DNA of 64,000 nt, from contig NZ_CP013910.1 of assembly GCF_001507665.1 (NCBI RefSeq), forward strand, positions 2,417,501 to 2,481,500, written 5' to 3'. The translations under genes were made by a program, and so were the position numbers. The stretch is from Deinococcus actinosclerus (GTDB lineage: Bacteria; Deinococcota; Deinococci; Deinococcales; Deinococcaceae). Positions 1-8,934 of the stretch are shown one piece after another (within the stretch, counting starts at the first letter, position 1; every line of letters starts with the position of its first letter). The notes beneath the pieces were generated by a model. That model was not told the origin of the DNA. It searched no databases and was given only the letters and a program-made list of their open reading frames with translations.

Positions 1-568
1 GGTCGAGGTCCGTCAGGAAGGGCGTGCCCTGCGGGTGCGGGCGGGCCACGCCGGTCTGGAGGTCGAGGTCCTGGGCGCGGGTGGCACTCAGTTGCGGGGC
101 CTGGGCGGACGCGTCCTGGCCGTCGAAGCGTTGCAGGCGGCGGAACGGCGTGCCGGCGATGGTGGGCGCCATGGCGTTGTTGTTCGGGTCGCCGTCCGTG
201 TCGTTCAGGGCGACGGGCAGCAGCACGAGGTTCGTGATGGGTGCGCCCGTCGGGTTGGTGACCAGGAACGTGGTGTTCACGTGCCGGACGTCCTGGGTGC
301 CGCGCCGGCTGATGAACGTGACGGCGCTGACGGCCTGGGCACTGAGTTGCACGTCACCCGGCGTGGCCTCCAGCCGCTGCGCGGTCAGCCGAGTGGGGCG
401 CAGGGAGTGCAGGGTCGCCTGCGCGCCCTGCGGGCCGCCCACCCGGATGTCGAGGGCGTAGACCTGACCGCTGGACGCGGCGGGCCGGGTGGGCGGGGTG
501 GAGGTCGGCGCAGAGCAGCCGAGGAGCAGCAGGGTCAGGGCCGGGATCAGGGACGCGCGCTTGAACAT
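1..568 (-). CDS. Secreted lipoprotein, 3' part missing (cut by window edge)
   Basis: Reading leftwards from an ATG at 566-568, an open frame runs off the left edge without a stop. It starts MFKRASLIPALTLLLLGCSA, a lipoprotein signal peptide with the lipobox LLGC, so the mature protein should be lipid-anchored at Cys18. The visible part (about 189 codons) contains segments such as NTTFLVTNPTGAPITNLVLLP and NDTDGDPNNN, which resemble a beta-sandwich surface protein, but I cannot name a family. A TACGCT box about 36 nt upstream suggests a promoter with an ordinary 5' leader. The lipoprotein call is solid; the function is unknown. Confidence 0.7.
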   Translation of the reverse strand, partial: MFKRASLIPALTLLLLGCSAPTSTPPTRPAASSGQVYALDIRVGGPQGAQATLHSLRPTRLTAQRLEATPGDVQLSAQAVSAVTFISRRGTQDVRHVNTTFLVTNPTGAPITNLVLLPVALNDTDGDPNNNAMAPTIAGTPFRRLQRFDGQDASAQAPQLSATRAQDLDLQTGVARPHPQGTPFLTDLD

Positions 569-685
569 GGGGAACCTCGGGTGAAGGGGAACTGGAGGTT
601 CAGCGTAGCGGACGGCAGCGGGCAGCTCTGCCTCACCTGCGTGCGAGCCGGCGCCCTGAGGCCGCTCCGGGGTGGTCGGGCAGCT

Positions 686-1225
686 CTATTGCTGATCGAC
701 GCCCTGACGGACGCCGCTCATGAGCGCCTCGTCGTACAGGCCGGCGTAGTGGTCCCCAAGATTGACGAGGAACTGCATCTCCTCCTTGGTGGTGCGCGCG
801 CTCAGGCGCGTCTCAAAACTCAGCAGGAGCGCGCCGTAAGCGAGCGAGGCGGCGCCCGCGATAGCCAGGATGACCGGCAGCGGCCCGGCCTGGGCGCCGA
901 GCAGGGCGCTGCCGCCGATCAGGATGCTGGTCAGGACGAGCAGCGCCACGGCGAGGTACAGGGACGTCATGGCCCGCACGATGATGCGGCTGCGCCGCGC
1001 CAGCCGGGGCAACTGCTTGACGATCATGCGTTTCTCGTCCCTCGCCAGCGGTTCGGCGCGGCCGTCCTCGGTCACGAGCACCTTGAAACGCGCCGTGAGC
1101 TGCCGCACCCGGTCGGTCACGCGGCCCAGGCGGCTGCTGGTGCTCATGAGCAGGGTGCCCGCGCCGCTGATCAGCACGGCCGGGGTGATCATGGCGGTCA
1201 GGACCTGCAAGCTCGCGTCGGCCAT
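686..1225 (-). CDS. DUF2721 family membrane protein
   Basis: This 179-residue protein has an N-terminal segment (VLTAMITPAVLISGAGTLL) followed by STSSRLGRVTDRVRQL, a basic helix, and then two adjacent hydrophobic segments at about residues 85-135. That order is typical of DUF2721, a family of small membrane proteins of unknown function. The ATG at 1225 is chosen because a TACCTT -10 box sits 6 nt upstream, giving a leaderless start; a longer in-frame extension upstream is GC-biased noise. It stands alone, divergent from the small secreted protein at 1377. The family call is from recognition of the sequence pattern; its biochemical role is unknown. Confidence 0.75.
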   Translation of the reverse strand: MADASLQVLTAMITPAVLISGAGTLLMSTSSRLGRVTDRVRQLTARFKVLVTEDGRAEPLARDEKRMIVKQLPRLARRSRIIVRAMTSLYLAVALLVLTSILIGGSALLGAQAGPLPVILAIAGAASLAYGALLLSFETRLSARTTKEEMQFLVNLGDHYAGLYDEALMSGVRQGVDQQ

Positions 1226-1376
1226 GCCCTGAAGGTACGCTAAAACCCCACTGGGACGTCTTCGATAAATCTGCACATTCCCTGCAAAGACCCTGCACGC
1301 ACGCCGGTCATCCTTTGACCCAGGAGAAGGGCAGCGGCCAGCAGAGGCCGCACCCGGACCGCAAAGGAGACCCACC

Positions 1377-1775
1377 ATGAAAAAGATGCTGCTGACCGTC
1401 GCCGCTGCCCTGAGCCTCGCCACCACCGCCTTCGCGGCCACCCCCGCCACCGTGTACGCCACGGACGGGAACGGCAACCAGTTCGATGGCCTGTACACCG
1501 AATCGAGTTGGATGGCCGTCGAGGTGCCGCTCGCAGACCTGGGAGGCCGCGTGCCGAGCGACCTGAGCATCGCCGTGAGTGGCCTGCCGGAAGGGACGTA
1601 CGTGACGCTCGACAGCGTGAGCACCCAGGGCAGCTACGCGCTGCTGCACGTCTCGGTGACCCGCGACAGCACCGCCAGCAACGTGAACAGCCTCGCGCAG
1701 ATCGCCGTGAACTCGGGCAGCGCGACGCTGACCACAGTGCAGCTGCCGGTGTACGGCGCAGCCTACAGCGAGTGA
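1377..1775 (+). CDS. Small secreted protein of unknown function
   Basis: A 132-residue protein begins MKKMLLTVAAALSLATTAFA-A, a clear signal peptide with an AFA cleavage site at about residue 20. The mature part is short, rich in Ser/Thr/Val and lacks Cys, consistent with a small beta-sheet envelope or periplasmic protein. The start is fixed by the strong ribosome site AAAGGAGA 6 nt before the ATG, so this gene has a real 5' leader. It is monocistronic and followed at once by a strong terminator. I do not recognise a family. Confidence 0.7.
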   Translation: MKKMLLTVAAALSLATTAFAATPATVYATDGNGNQFDGLYTESSWMAVEVPLADLGGRVPSDLSIAVSGLPEGTYVTLDSVSTQGSYALLHVSVTRDSTASNVNSLAQIAVNSGSATLTTVQLPVYGAAYSE

Positions 1776-1799
1776 CCTCCCACTGGCCTGCCAGGGGAA

Positions 1800-1829
1800 C
1801 GCCCATCTCTTCGGAGGTGGGCGCTTTTT
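1800..1829 (+). terminator. Rho-independent terminator with UUCG tetraloop
   Basis: A 10-bp stem (one G-U pair) closed by a TTCG tetraloop is followed by five T residues, directly after the small secreted protein. Confidence 0.9.
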
Positions 1830-1862
1830 CATGCGGGCCTCTGATGCTCTAGGCTGCAGGGC

Positions 1863-3026
1863 ATGTGGGAGTCACGGCGGGCGGCGGCAGTTCCGGGGAG
1901 CGTGTTCGCGCTGATGGACGCCGCGAAGGGGCGGGCGCGGGCGGCGGGGCTGGGCGTCGTGGACCTGAGTATCGGGAGCAGTGATCTGCCGCCGCCGGAC
2001 GCGGTGCTGGAGGTGCTGCGCGGCGCGACCCGCGATCCGGGCACGTACCGGTACCCGCTGTTCAGCGACACGGCTCCGCTGCGTGAGGCGGCGGCGGCTT
2101 ATCTGGCGCGGCGGTTCGGGATGCGGGTGGACCCGGAGCGGGAGGTGCTGCCGCTGATCGGCGCGCAGGAGGGGCTGGCGCACCTGCTGCTGGCCGTGAC
2201 CGATCCGGGAGACACCCTGCTGCTACCGGATCCGTGCTACCCGCCTTACCTGGGCGCGGCGGCGGTGGCGGGCCTGAATGTGGTCACGCTCCCCCTGCGG
2301 CCCGAGGCGGGCTTCCTGCCGGACCTGGACGCCGTGCCGCAGGGCGTGCAGCCGCGCGTGCTGCTGCTGAACTACCCGAACAATCCGACGTCGGCGGTGG
2401 CGGACGCGGCCTTCTTCCGGCGGGCGGCGGCGTGGTGCCGGGCGCGGGGGACGCTGCTCGTGCATGACCATCCGTACGCGGAACTGACCTTCGGAGCGTA
2501 CCGCGCGCCGAGTGCGCTGGAAGCCGGGCTGGACGGCGCACTGGACGGGGTGGTGGAGCTGCACTCGCTGAGCAAGACGCACCACATGGGCGGTTTCCGG
2601 GTGGGGTTCGCGGCCGGGGACGCCGGGGTCATGGCGGCGCTGGCGCGGGTGAAGGGCGCAGTGGATTTCCACCCGTACCTGGGTATCCAGCGGGCGGCGG
2701 CGCACGCGCTGGGGCTGCCGGACGGGGTGGGCCAGGCGGGCGCGGCGGTGTTCGAGGCCCGCCGTGACGCGCTCGTGCCCGCGCTGCGGGCGCTGGGCTG
2801 GGAGGTGGCGCTGCCTGAGGCGAGCATGTATGCGTGGGCGCGCGTGCCGGGGCTGACCGACAGTGTAGCGTTCGCGGTGCGCGCCGCCGAGACGACCGGG
2901 GTCGCGGTGAGTCCTGGCGCGGCGTTCGGGGCTGGCGGGGAGGGGTTTGTACGCTTTGCCCTCGTGCAGCCGCCGGAGGTGCTGCGCGAGGCCGCGCGGC
3001 GGCTGGGCACGGTCTCGGTCGACTAG
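1863..3026 (+). CDS. PLP-dependent aminotransferase, class I/II
   Basis: This 387-residue protein is a fold-type I aminotransferase. The substrate-site motif NYPNNPT lies at residues 170-176 and the PLP-binding lysine is K238 in [15 protein letters not shown], followed by the arginine of the G-R-G motif. It resembles the LL-diaminopimelate / N-succinyl-diaminopimelate aminotransferase branch, but the amino-donor specificity cannot be read from sequence alone. The ATG is preceded by TAGGCT and 7 nt, a leaderless layout. It stands alone, ending at a strong convergent terminator. The enzyme class is certain; the substrate is open. Confidence 0.85.
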   Translation: MWESRRAAAVPGSVFALMDAAKGRARAAGLGVVDLSIGSSDLPPPDAVLEVLRGATRDPGTYRYPLFSDTAPLREAAAAYLARRFGMRVDPEREVLPLIGAQEGLAHLLLAVTDPGDTLLLPDPCYPPYLGAAAVAGLNVVTLPLRPEAGFLPDLDAVPQGVQPRVLLLNYPNNPTSAVADAAFFRRAAAWCRARGTLLVHDHPYAELTFGAYRAPSALEAGLDGALDGVVELHSLSKTHHMGGFRVGFAAGDAGVMAALARVKGAVDFHPYLGIQRAAAHALGLPDGVGQAGAAVFEARRDALVPALRALGWEVALPEASMYAWARVPGLTDSVAFAVRAAETTGVAVSPGAAFGAGGEGFVRFALVQPPEVLREAARRLGTVSVD

Positions 3027-3035
3027 CTCAGACGG

Positions 3036-3073
3036 AAGGGGGGGCGCCGCGCGGCTGCGCGGCGCCCCCCCTT
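3036..3073. terminator. Bidirectional terminator hairpin
   Basis: A perfect 17-bp inverted repeat with a 4-nt loop, ending AA/TT on both sides, lies between the convergent aminotransferase and the small gene at 3083. Confidence 0.85.
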
Positions 3074-3082
3074 CTGCGGCGT

Positions 3083-3391
3083 TTACTTGTCGAACTTGTC
3101 GTATCCGGCGGCGCTGCGGCGCTGGGCGCCACGGGCGTAGTCCATCTGCATCTCGACGGTCTCGTGCTTGCCTTCGGTGAAGGTGCTGTCGTGGATCCAG
3201 TAGTTGAGCCGGTCGTCGCCCAGCTGGACCCACAGCTTGTGCTCGTCTTCGGGGTCACGCCAGAAGGCGACGTGCTCGAAGGCGTTGAGCTGCGCCCAGG
3301 CCTTGATGTCCGACAGGACGCGCGCGGCCTTGGGATGGGTCATCTGGAATTCCTGACCGTCGGCTTCGTTGCGGAACTTGATCTCGACCAT
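3083..3391 (-). CDS. Conserved small protein of unknown function
   Basis: A 102-residue, slightly charged protein (start MVEIKFRNEADGQEF) with no signal peptide or membrane segment. It has aromatic-rich stretches (HVAFWRDPEDEHKLWVQLGDDRLNYW), suggesting a compact cytoplasmic alpha/beta fold. The ATG at 3391 is preferred over an upstream in-frame start because a TACGCT box lies 9 nt before it. It is divergent from exonuclease III and convergent with the aminotransferase. No family recognised. Confidence 0.65.
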   Translation of the reverse strand: MVEIKFRNEADGQEFQMTHPKAARVLSDIKAWAQLNAFEHVAFWRDPEDEHKLWVQLGDDRLNYWIHDSTFTEGKHETVEMQMDYARGAQRRSAAGYDKFDK

Positions 3392-3525
3392 GATGCGTTC
3401 AGCGTAACAGACCCCGGGTGAACTGCGTACAGAGTTCCGCGAACGGCCCTTCATGTGTGCGGGACAGCATGGAAGCGGTACCGGTCCGGTGGGGACCGCA
3501 GCCCGGTCACGCTAGGGTGGGGGCG

Positions 3526-4305
3526 ATGACGGACGTGTTGAAGGTCACCACGCTGAACGTGAACGGGCTGCGCAGCGCGCTGCGCAAGGGCCTGCGCGAC
3601 TGGGCGGCGCGCGAACGCCCGGACGTGCTGCTGCTGCAGGAGGTGCGCGCCGATCCGATGCCGGGCGCGCTGGCGGATCTGGGCTACGACAGCGCGTGGT
3701 TCCCGGCGCAGAAGGCGGGGTACAGCGGCGTGGCGATCCTGTCGCGCCGGCCCCTGACGGACGTCCGCGCGGGCATGCCCCACGCCGAGATGGACGCCGA
3801 GGGCCGCGTGCTGAGCGCCGTGGTCGGCGGCGTGCGTTTCGTGAGCGTGTACCTCCCGAGCGGCAGCAGCGGCCCGGAGCGGCAGGGGTTCAAGGACCGT
3901 GTGCTGCTGGACTTCCAGGCCTGGACGGACGCCCTGCTCGCCGAGGGTCGGCCCGTGGTGATTGGTGGGGACTACAACGTCGCGCACCAGCCGATCGACC
4001 TGAAGAACTGGCGCTCGAATCAGAAGAACAGCGGTTTCCTGCCCCATGAGCGCGAGTGGATGACCGCGCACCTCGCCGCCGGCCTGACGGACACGCACCG
4101 CGCCTGCCTGGGCGACGCGGCGGAGTACACGTGGTGGAGCAACCGCGCGAACGCCTACGCCAACAACGTGGGCTGGCGCATCGATTATCTCCTCGCTTCG
4201 GGCGTGACCGTGCGGGAGGTCCGGGTGGACCGCGACGCGCGGCTGAGCGATCACGCGCCGCTCAGCGGCGTGATCTGGCAGGGCAAGCCGCTGAGGGAAG
4301 CGTAA
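3526..4305 (+). CDS. xthA: Exodeoxyribonuclease III (AP endonuclease)
   Basis: A 259-residue member of the exonuclease III / AP endonuclease family, which incises DNA at abasic sites in base excision repair. The expected motifs are in order: TLNVNGLRSAL at the N-terminus, LLQEVRAD with the metal-binding Glu, GYSGVAILSR, IGGDYNVAH with the catalytic Asp/Asn, and LSDHAPL with the Asp-His pair at the C-terminus. The length equals the usual family length. The ATG at 3526 follows TAGGGT by 7 nt (leaderless); an in-frame extension to 3418 is not supported. A structured region and the RNase R gene follow. Confidence 0.93.
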   Translation: MTDVLKVTTLNVNGLRSALRKGLRDWAARERPDVLLLQEVRADPMPGALADLGYDSAWFPAQKAGYSGVAILSRRPLTDVRAGMPHAEMDAEGRVLSAVVGGVRFVSVYLPSGSSGPERQGFKDRVLLDFQAWTDALLAEGRPVVIGGDYNVAHQPIDLKNWRSNQKNSGFLPHEREWMTAHLAAGLTDTHRACLGDAAEYTWWSNRANAYANNVGWRIDYLLASGVTVREVRVDRDARLSDHAPLSGVIWQGKPLREA

Positions 4306-4350
4306 AGTCCGCGTCAGATGAGGCCCGGGGGCCCGTGATATGCTGGGCGG

Positions 4351-4500
4351 GCTGCCGGGTTCAGGACAGCGCCCAACCCACGGCACGGTTCTGCATCTGA
4401 ACCTGAGGTGAGGGGGCGCAACCCGAGGAAGCGATTACCTGTTCCCGTGGGCGGGTTGCGCGCACCAGCGCCAAAAGCCTGAGAAGCGCGTCTCACACGA
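4351..4500 (+). promoter_or_regulatory. Structured 5' leader of the RNase R gene
   Basis: Between xthA and the RNase R gene, 236 nt contain three inverted repeats in series: GGTTCAG (4358-4364) with CTGAACC (4397-4403); a perfect 10-bp pair GCGCAACCCG (4416-4425) with CGGGTTGCGC (4452-4461); and TGAGA (4480-4484) with TCTCA (4491-4495). The density of perfect stems suggests a folded leader RNA or a small RNA. It does not match a riboswitch class I know. Confidence 0.5.
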
Positions 4501-4541
4501 GTTTACCCCCACGGGCGCGTCCTGAGTGACCAGGAACGTAC

Positions 4542-7500
4542 ATGCCGAAAACGAAGAAGACGGAAGCGGTGCCGGTCACCGAGAGGAACGGCACCGACAT
4601 CACCAAGACCACCCCATCCAAGCGCGGCGCGAAGACAGCAGCCGCCCAGACTGAACCGAAGGCAACCCGCGCGGCGAAGAGCACCGCTAGCAAAGCCGCT
4701 GCCAAGGCCCCCGCGCCCCGCGCCAAGAAAACTTCGGCGGCCGCACCCCAGCCGGTGACTGAACCGGCCACATCTGCCGAGGTCGTGCACGAGGCCGCAG
4801 CGATGCCGCCCGTGCCCGCCCCTGCAAAGCGCGGCGGGCGCAAGGCGGCCGCACAGCCCACCCCGATGCCGGCCGAGGCAGCCCCTGAAGAGCCAACCAC
4901 TGAAGCGGTGGCCGCCGAGGTCGAGCCGATCAGCCCGATACCCACCCCCACCGAGCCGACGCCCGCGAAGGCCCGCCGGGGTCGTCCGGCCAGAGCGAAG
5001 CCTGCGGCCGAACCGGCCGTGGCGCAGGCCGTCCAGCCGGTCGAGGCTCCACAGTCGGAGCAGCCCAGGACCGGCCGCGGCAAGACCGGCCGCCGGACCA
5101 CCCCGGTGGTGCCGGAGGCTGAAGCGGCCACTCCGTCGACCGAGATGGATGCCGCTCCCGCCGCACCGGTAGAGGAGGTGGCAGTGGCCGCACCGGTCGC
5201 CACGGCGGGCCGGAAGACCGGGCGTGGGCGCCGTCAGGCGGCACCCGTGACTGAGCGGGAGCCGGACATCCAGGCGGCCTCGCCAACCGAGGCGGAGGGA
5301 CAGGTGCCCGCCGCGGAGCCTCAGCCGGAAGCGGCCGCACCGGCCGTGACCCCTGCGCGCCGGGGCCGCAAGCCCAGGGCCGCGCCCGTACAGGACCCCC
5401 CGGTCAGCGAACCGCAGGTCGTGGCGCAGGCCCAGCCCGAAGCGGCTCCCGTGGACGCCGATCCGGTGATCCTGGAGGTGCCCCGCAAGCGTGGCGGCCG
5501 CCGCAAGAGCACACTGCCGAGCGCGCCGCTGGAGGACGTGCTGACGGGCGTGGAAGCCGTCACGAGCGAGCCTCAACCGGCAGCCGAGGTTGTCGAGACT
5601 GAGCCTGTCACCGCCGAACCCCTGGTCACCGAGGCACCTGCGGTCGAGACGAAGGGGCGCCGGGGCCGCAAGAAGAAGCCGGAGGCGACGCCCGCACCCA
5701 CGCCGGTGGCCGCTGATGAGCCCACGCCCGCCGTGGATCAGGCCACGGAGTCCGTCGAGGAGCCAGAGGCCGGGGAGCCGCTGCCGGGCCTGGATCCGCT
5801 GCGGGATCTGGTGGTGGCGCAGCTGCGTAAGCTGGGCCGCCCGGTGCACGTGCGGGATCTGGAGCGCACCTTCACGCGGCAGACCATGAACCGCCTGGGC
5901 GGCTGGCGCGAGCTGACGGACCTGCTCGACACGCTGGTCGAGGACGGGCAGGTCATCCGCACCCGCAAGAAGACGTACGGACTGCCCGAGGCGATGAGCC
6001 TCATCCGTGGGCGCTTCCAGGCGTCGGCGGCGGGCTTCGGCTTCGTGATTCCCGACAGCGGCGGCGAGGACTACTACGTCCCGGCCGAGCAGACGCTGGA
6101 GGCCTGGAACGGCGACATCGTCCTCGTGCGTCAGGAGGGCCGTGGGGACAGCCGGGATGACCGCGGCCGGGGCGGGTCGCGCCGCGGGCAGCGGGGCGAC
6201 GGCAATCCCCGCGCCAGCGTGGTGCGGATCGTGCAGCGCGCCTACCGCCAGCTGGTGGGGACGCTGGAATTCCATCACGGACACCCGATCCTGAAGCCGG
6301 ACGATCACCGCGCGCGGCACCGCATCCTGCTGCTGCCCGAGGGTCTGGACGGCCTGGAGGCCGGGGCGCGCGTCGTGACCGAACTGTTCTGGCCCGAGCA
6401 TACGGGCGAGGACGAGGTGTTCGGGCAGGTGTCGCGCGTGCTGGGCGACCAGGATGATCCGGTCACCGAGACGGAGGCCGTGATCGTGAAGTTCGGCCTG
6501 CGTGGCGACTTCCCCGAGGACGTGCTGGAGCAGGCGAACGCGATTCCCACCCGGATTCCCGAGGAGGCCCTGAAGGGCCGCCTGGACCTGCGGGACTTCA
6601 ACATCTTCACGGTGGACGGCCGGGACGCGAAGGACTTCGACGACGCGATCCACATCCAGCCGACGCCCGAGGGCACCTTCGTGGTGGGCGTGCATATCGC
6701 CGACGTGAGTCACTACGTGCAGGAGGGCTCGCCGCTGGACGAGGAGGCGTACGCGCGGGCGACCAGCGTGTACCTGCCGGGCCGGGTGCTGCCCATGCTG
6801 CCCGAGCACCTCAGCAACGGCGTGTGCAGCCTCGTGCCGTACGAGGACCGCCTGACCATGACGGCTCTGGTGGAACTGAGTGCCGAGGGCGAGATCCTGA
6901 AGGTGCAGCTCGCGCCCAGCGTGATCAACAGCAAGGCCCGCCTGACCTACGACGAGGTGCAGGCGTACAGCGAGGCGACCGCCACGCTGCCCGAACACGC
7001 CCGGCACCTCGAGGGCGACCTGCACCTGCTGCTGAAGATCACCACGAAGCTGCGCCAGAAGCGCCTGCGTGAGGGGTCCCTCGACTTCAAGCTGCGCGAG
7101 GTGAAGGTGGACGTGGGCCCCGACGGGCGCATGGAACTCATCCCGATCCGCGAGGAGACGGCGCGCGGCATGATCGAGGACCTGATGCTGCTGGCGAACA
7201 AGGTCGTCGCGCACGAGCTGATCCAGCGCGAGATCCCGGCCCTGTTCCGCATTCACGAGGAACCCACCCTGCAACGCTTCCAGGACGTCACGAACGCCAT
7301 CGGGCGCCTGGGGCTGGCCTTCCCCGGCGGGGAACCCACCCCGCAGGCGTACCAGGCGGTGCTGAAGCAGGTGCGGGGCACGCCGCGCGAGAGCGTCGTG
7401 AACACGCTGCTGCTGCGCTCCATGCAGCAGGCGAAGTACGCCGGGGAGAACCTGGGGCACTTCGGGCTGGCGTTTGGCGAGTACCTGCACTTCACCTCGC

Positions 7501-8675
7501 CGATCCGCCGCTACCCGGACCTGCTCGTGCACCGCGTGCTGCGCGGCATGCTGAGCGGCGAACTGAAGGCCGGGGGCCGCGCGGTGGCGCAGTTGCAGGC
7601 GCGCCTGCCCGGCATGGGCGAGCACACCAGTGAGCGCGAGCGCGCCGCGACGGAAGCGGAGCGGGACCTCACGAAGTACTACCAGGCGAAGTGGGCGCAG
7701 GAACACCTCGGGGAGTCGTTCCCCGGCACGGTGTCCGGCGTGGTGGCGAGCGGGCTGTTCGTGGCGCTGGACAACGGCGTGGAAGGCAAGCTGCACATCT
7801 CGCACCTGGACGACGACTACTACGTGTTCATCGAGGACGCGCAGATCCTGCGTGGCCGCAGCCGCGGGCGGTCGTACCGCCTGGGCGATTCGCTTCACGT
7901 CACGATTCAGGCCGTGAACCCGCTGGCTCGCCAGACGGATTTCACGCTGGCCGACCCGACCGACCCGGACTACCGCCCGGGCGACCTTCATCAGGAGACC
8001 GATATGGATTCACCCGTCAAACCCCGTGCCCGCCGCCGTGAGGACCGCGAGCAGGAGAAACGCGAGAAGTTGCAGAGCCTGCCCGTGAGCGAACCGAAGA
8101 AGTTCACGCTGGAGGATCCCTCGAACCGGCCCACGCTGTCCCCCTCGGCGGGCGGACGCACGGGGCGCGGACGCGGCCAGGGCCAGGCGCCCAGAGAGGG
8201 CCGCAGTGAGGGCCGTGGAGAGGCGCGCGAGCGTGGACAGGGGCGCACCTTCGGCGGGGTGAGCATGGGCCGCTCACGGCGCGTGATCACGCTGGAACGG
8301 CCCCGCAATGAGCACCTGCGCCCCGTGAACATCACGGTGCAGCGCATGTACTTCGGCGACTGGACGCTGGAGAACATGCCGCCCGAGGACGGTCAGGGCG
8401 GCGGGCGCGGCGGGCGTCCCCCCGTGCGGGAGCGCAGCGGCGGGGAACGCGGGCGCGGTTTCACGCGCGGCGGGAACGACCGGGGCGCGGTGCAGCGCGT
8501 GAACGGCCGTCAGCAGGGACAGACCGGTCAGGGCCGTCAGCGGGAGGCGGCGGCGCAGGTGCAGGCGCCGCAACCCGCACCCGCCGCCGCGCAGGACGCG
8601 GCCGGGGACGACGCCAAGCGCCGCCGCCGCCGCCGGGGCCGCCGGGGTGGCGGCAGCACGACCTCGCAGAGCTGA
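4542..8675 (+). CDS. rnr: RNase II/R family 3'-5' exoribonuclease with long basic extensions
   Basis: A 1377-residue protein built around an RNase R core; RNase R degrades structured RNA 3' to 5'. Residues 1-420 are low-complexity Ala/Pro/Glu with about seven basic Gly-Arg patches (including RRGRPAR and RRGRKKK). A helix-turn-helix-like segment (430-480) and cold-shock-like domains follow. The RNB domain has the catalytic Asp cluster TVDGRDAKDFDDAI (690-703) and the signature HFTSPIRRYPDLLVHR (983-998). An S1 domain starts near 1060. The last 200 residues are Arg/Gly-rich and end in an [16 protein letters not shown] tail. E. coli RNase R is about 813 residues, so both extensions are lineage additions, probably for RNA or ribosome binding. 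Confidence 0.93.
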   Translation: MPKTKKTEAVPVTERNGTDITKTTPSKRGAKTAAAQTEPKATRAAKSTASKAAAKAPAPRAKKTSAAAPQPVTEPATSAEVVHEAAAMPPVPAPAKRGGRKAAAQPTPMPAEAAPEEPTTEAVAAEVEPISPIPTPTEPTPAKARRGRPARAKPAAEPAVAQAVQPVEAPQSEQPRTGRGKTGRRTTPVVPEAEAATPSTEMDAAPAAPVEEVAVAAPVATAGRKTGRGRRQAAPVTEREPDIQAASPTEAEGQVPAAEPQPEAAAPAVTPARRGRKPRAAPVQDPPVSEPQVVAQAQPEAAPVDADPVILEVPRKRGGRRKSTLPSAPLEDVLTGVEAVTSEPQPAAEVVETEPVTAEPLVTEAPAVETKGRRGRKKKPEATPAPTPVAADEPTPAVDQATESVEEPEAGEPLPGLDPLRDLVVAQLRKLGRPVHVRDLERTFTRQTMNRLGGWRELTDLLDTLVEDGQVIRTRKKTYGLPEAMSLIRGRFQASAAGFGFVIPDSGGEDYYVPAEQTLEAWNGDIVLVRQEGRGDSRDDRGRGGSRRGQRGDGNPRASVVRIVQRAYRQLVGTLEFHHGHPILKPDDHRARHRILLLPEGLDGLEAGARVVTELFWPEHTGEDEVFGQVSRVLGDQDDPVTETEAVIVKFGLRGDFPEDVLEQANAIPTRIPEEALKGRLDLRDFNIFTVDGRDAKDFDDAIHIQPTPEGTFVVGVHIADVSHYVQEGSPLDEEAYARATSVYLPGRVLPMLPEHLSNGVCSLVPYEDRLTMTALVELSAEGEILKVQLAPSVINSKARLTYDEVQAYSEATATLPEHARHLEGDLHLLLKITTKLRQKRLREGSLDFKLREVKVDVGPDGRMELIPIREETARGMIEDLMLLANKVVAHELIQREIPALFRIHEEPTLQRFQDVTNAIGRLGLAFPGGEPTPQAYQAVLKQVRGTPRESVVNTLLLRSMQQAKYAGENLGHFGLAFGEYLHFTSPIRRYPDLLVHRVLRGMLSGELKAGGRAVAQLQARLPGMGEHTSERERAATEAERDLTKYYQAKWAQEHLGESFPGTVSGVVASGLFVALDNGVEGKLHISHLDDDYYVFIEDAQILRGRSRGRSYRLGDSLHVTIQAVNPLARQTDFTLADPTDPDYRPGDLHQETDMDSPVKPRARRREDREQEKREKLQSLPVSEPKKFTLEDPSNRPTLSPSAGGRTGRGRGQGQAPREGRSEGRGEARERGQGRTFGGVSMGRSRRVITLERPRNEHLRPVNITVQRMYFGDWTLENMPPEDGQGGGRGGRPPVRERSGGERGRGFTRGGNDRGAVQRVNGRQQGQTGQGRQREAAAQVQAPQPAPAAAQDAAGDDAKRRRRRRGRRGGGSTTSQS

Positions 8676-8688
8676 GTGCAACCTCTGT

Positions 8689-8724
8689 GAGCGGGCCGGT
8701 CTCCTGTGGGAGGCTGGCCCGCTC
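8689..8724 (+). terminator. Hairpin after RNase R gene
   Basis: A 9-bp GC-rich stem (GAGCGGGCC / GGCCCGCTC) starts 13 nt after the stop codon. There is no clear U-run, so termination is inferred. Confidence 0.5.
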
Positions 8725-8828
8725 GCTTGGTGGAATTCCCATCTTGACACTTTGACCGCAGAACACCGTAGCCGTCGCTCCAGAGGGGACGGAACGCTGG
8801 ACACCTGGCGGGTCGGTCGCCTATGCAG

Positions 8829-8894
8829 GTGCCCGGAACACGGGCACGCCTTAGGGTTTCTATCATCGGGTGGGTGGCGGCGCGCCTCTAGGCT
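8829..8894 (+). promoter_or_regulatory. treZ upstream region with inverted repeats
   Basis: A perfect 7-bp inverted repeat GTGCCCG-gaaca-CGGGCAC (8829-8847) precedes two possible -10 boxes, TATCAT at 8861-8866 and TAGGCT at 8889-8894. No good -35 box is visible. The repeat could be an operator for the treZ-treY operon; this is inference. Confidence 0.3.
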
Positions 8895-8934
8895 GTCCTG
8901 ATGCGCCCGGACGGGCGTGCAGGAGGGAACAGTC

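Noticed and set aside
4397..4490. Words CTGAACCTGA and CTGAGA resembling a TPP riboswitch
   Set aside because: They occur in the wrong order and without the other conserved THI-box parts, and the downstream gene is not thiamine-related.
4503..7991. A 1162-codon open frame on the minus strand
   Set aside because: It lies opposite the RNase R gene, is made of low-complexity Arg/His/Leu text, and arises from GC-rich codon bias.
8917..8934. GTG at 8917 as the treZ start
   Set aside because: It would place the strong AGGAGG inside the coding region; that site is properly spaced for ATG 8935.
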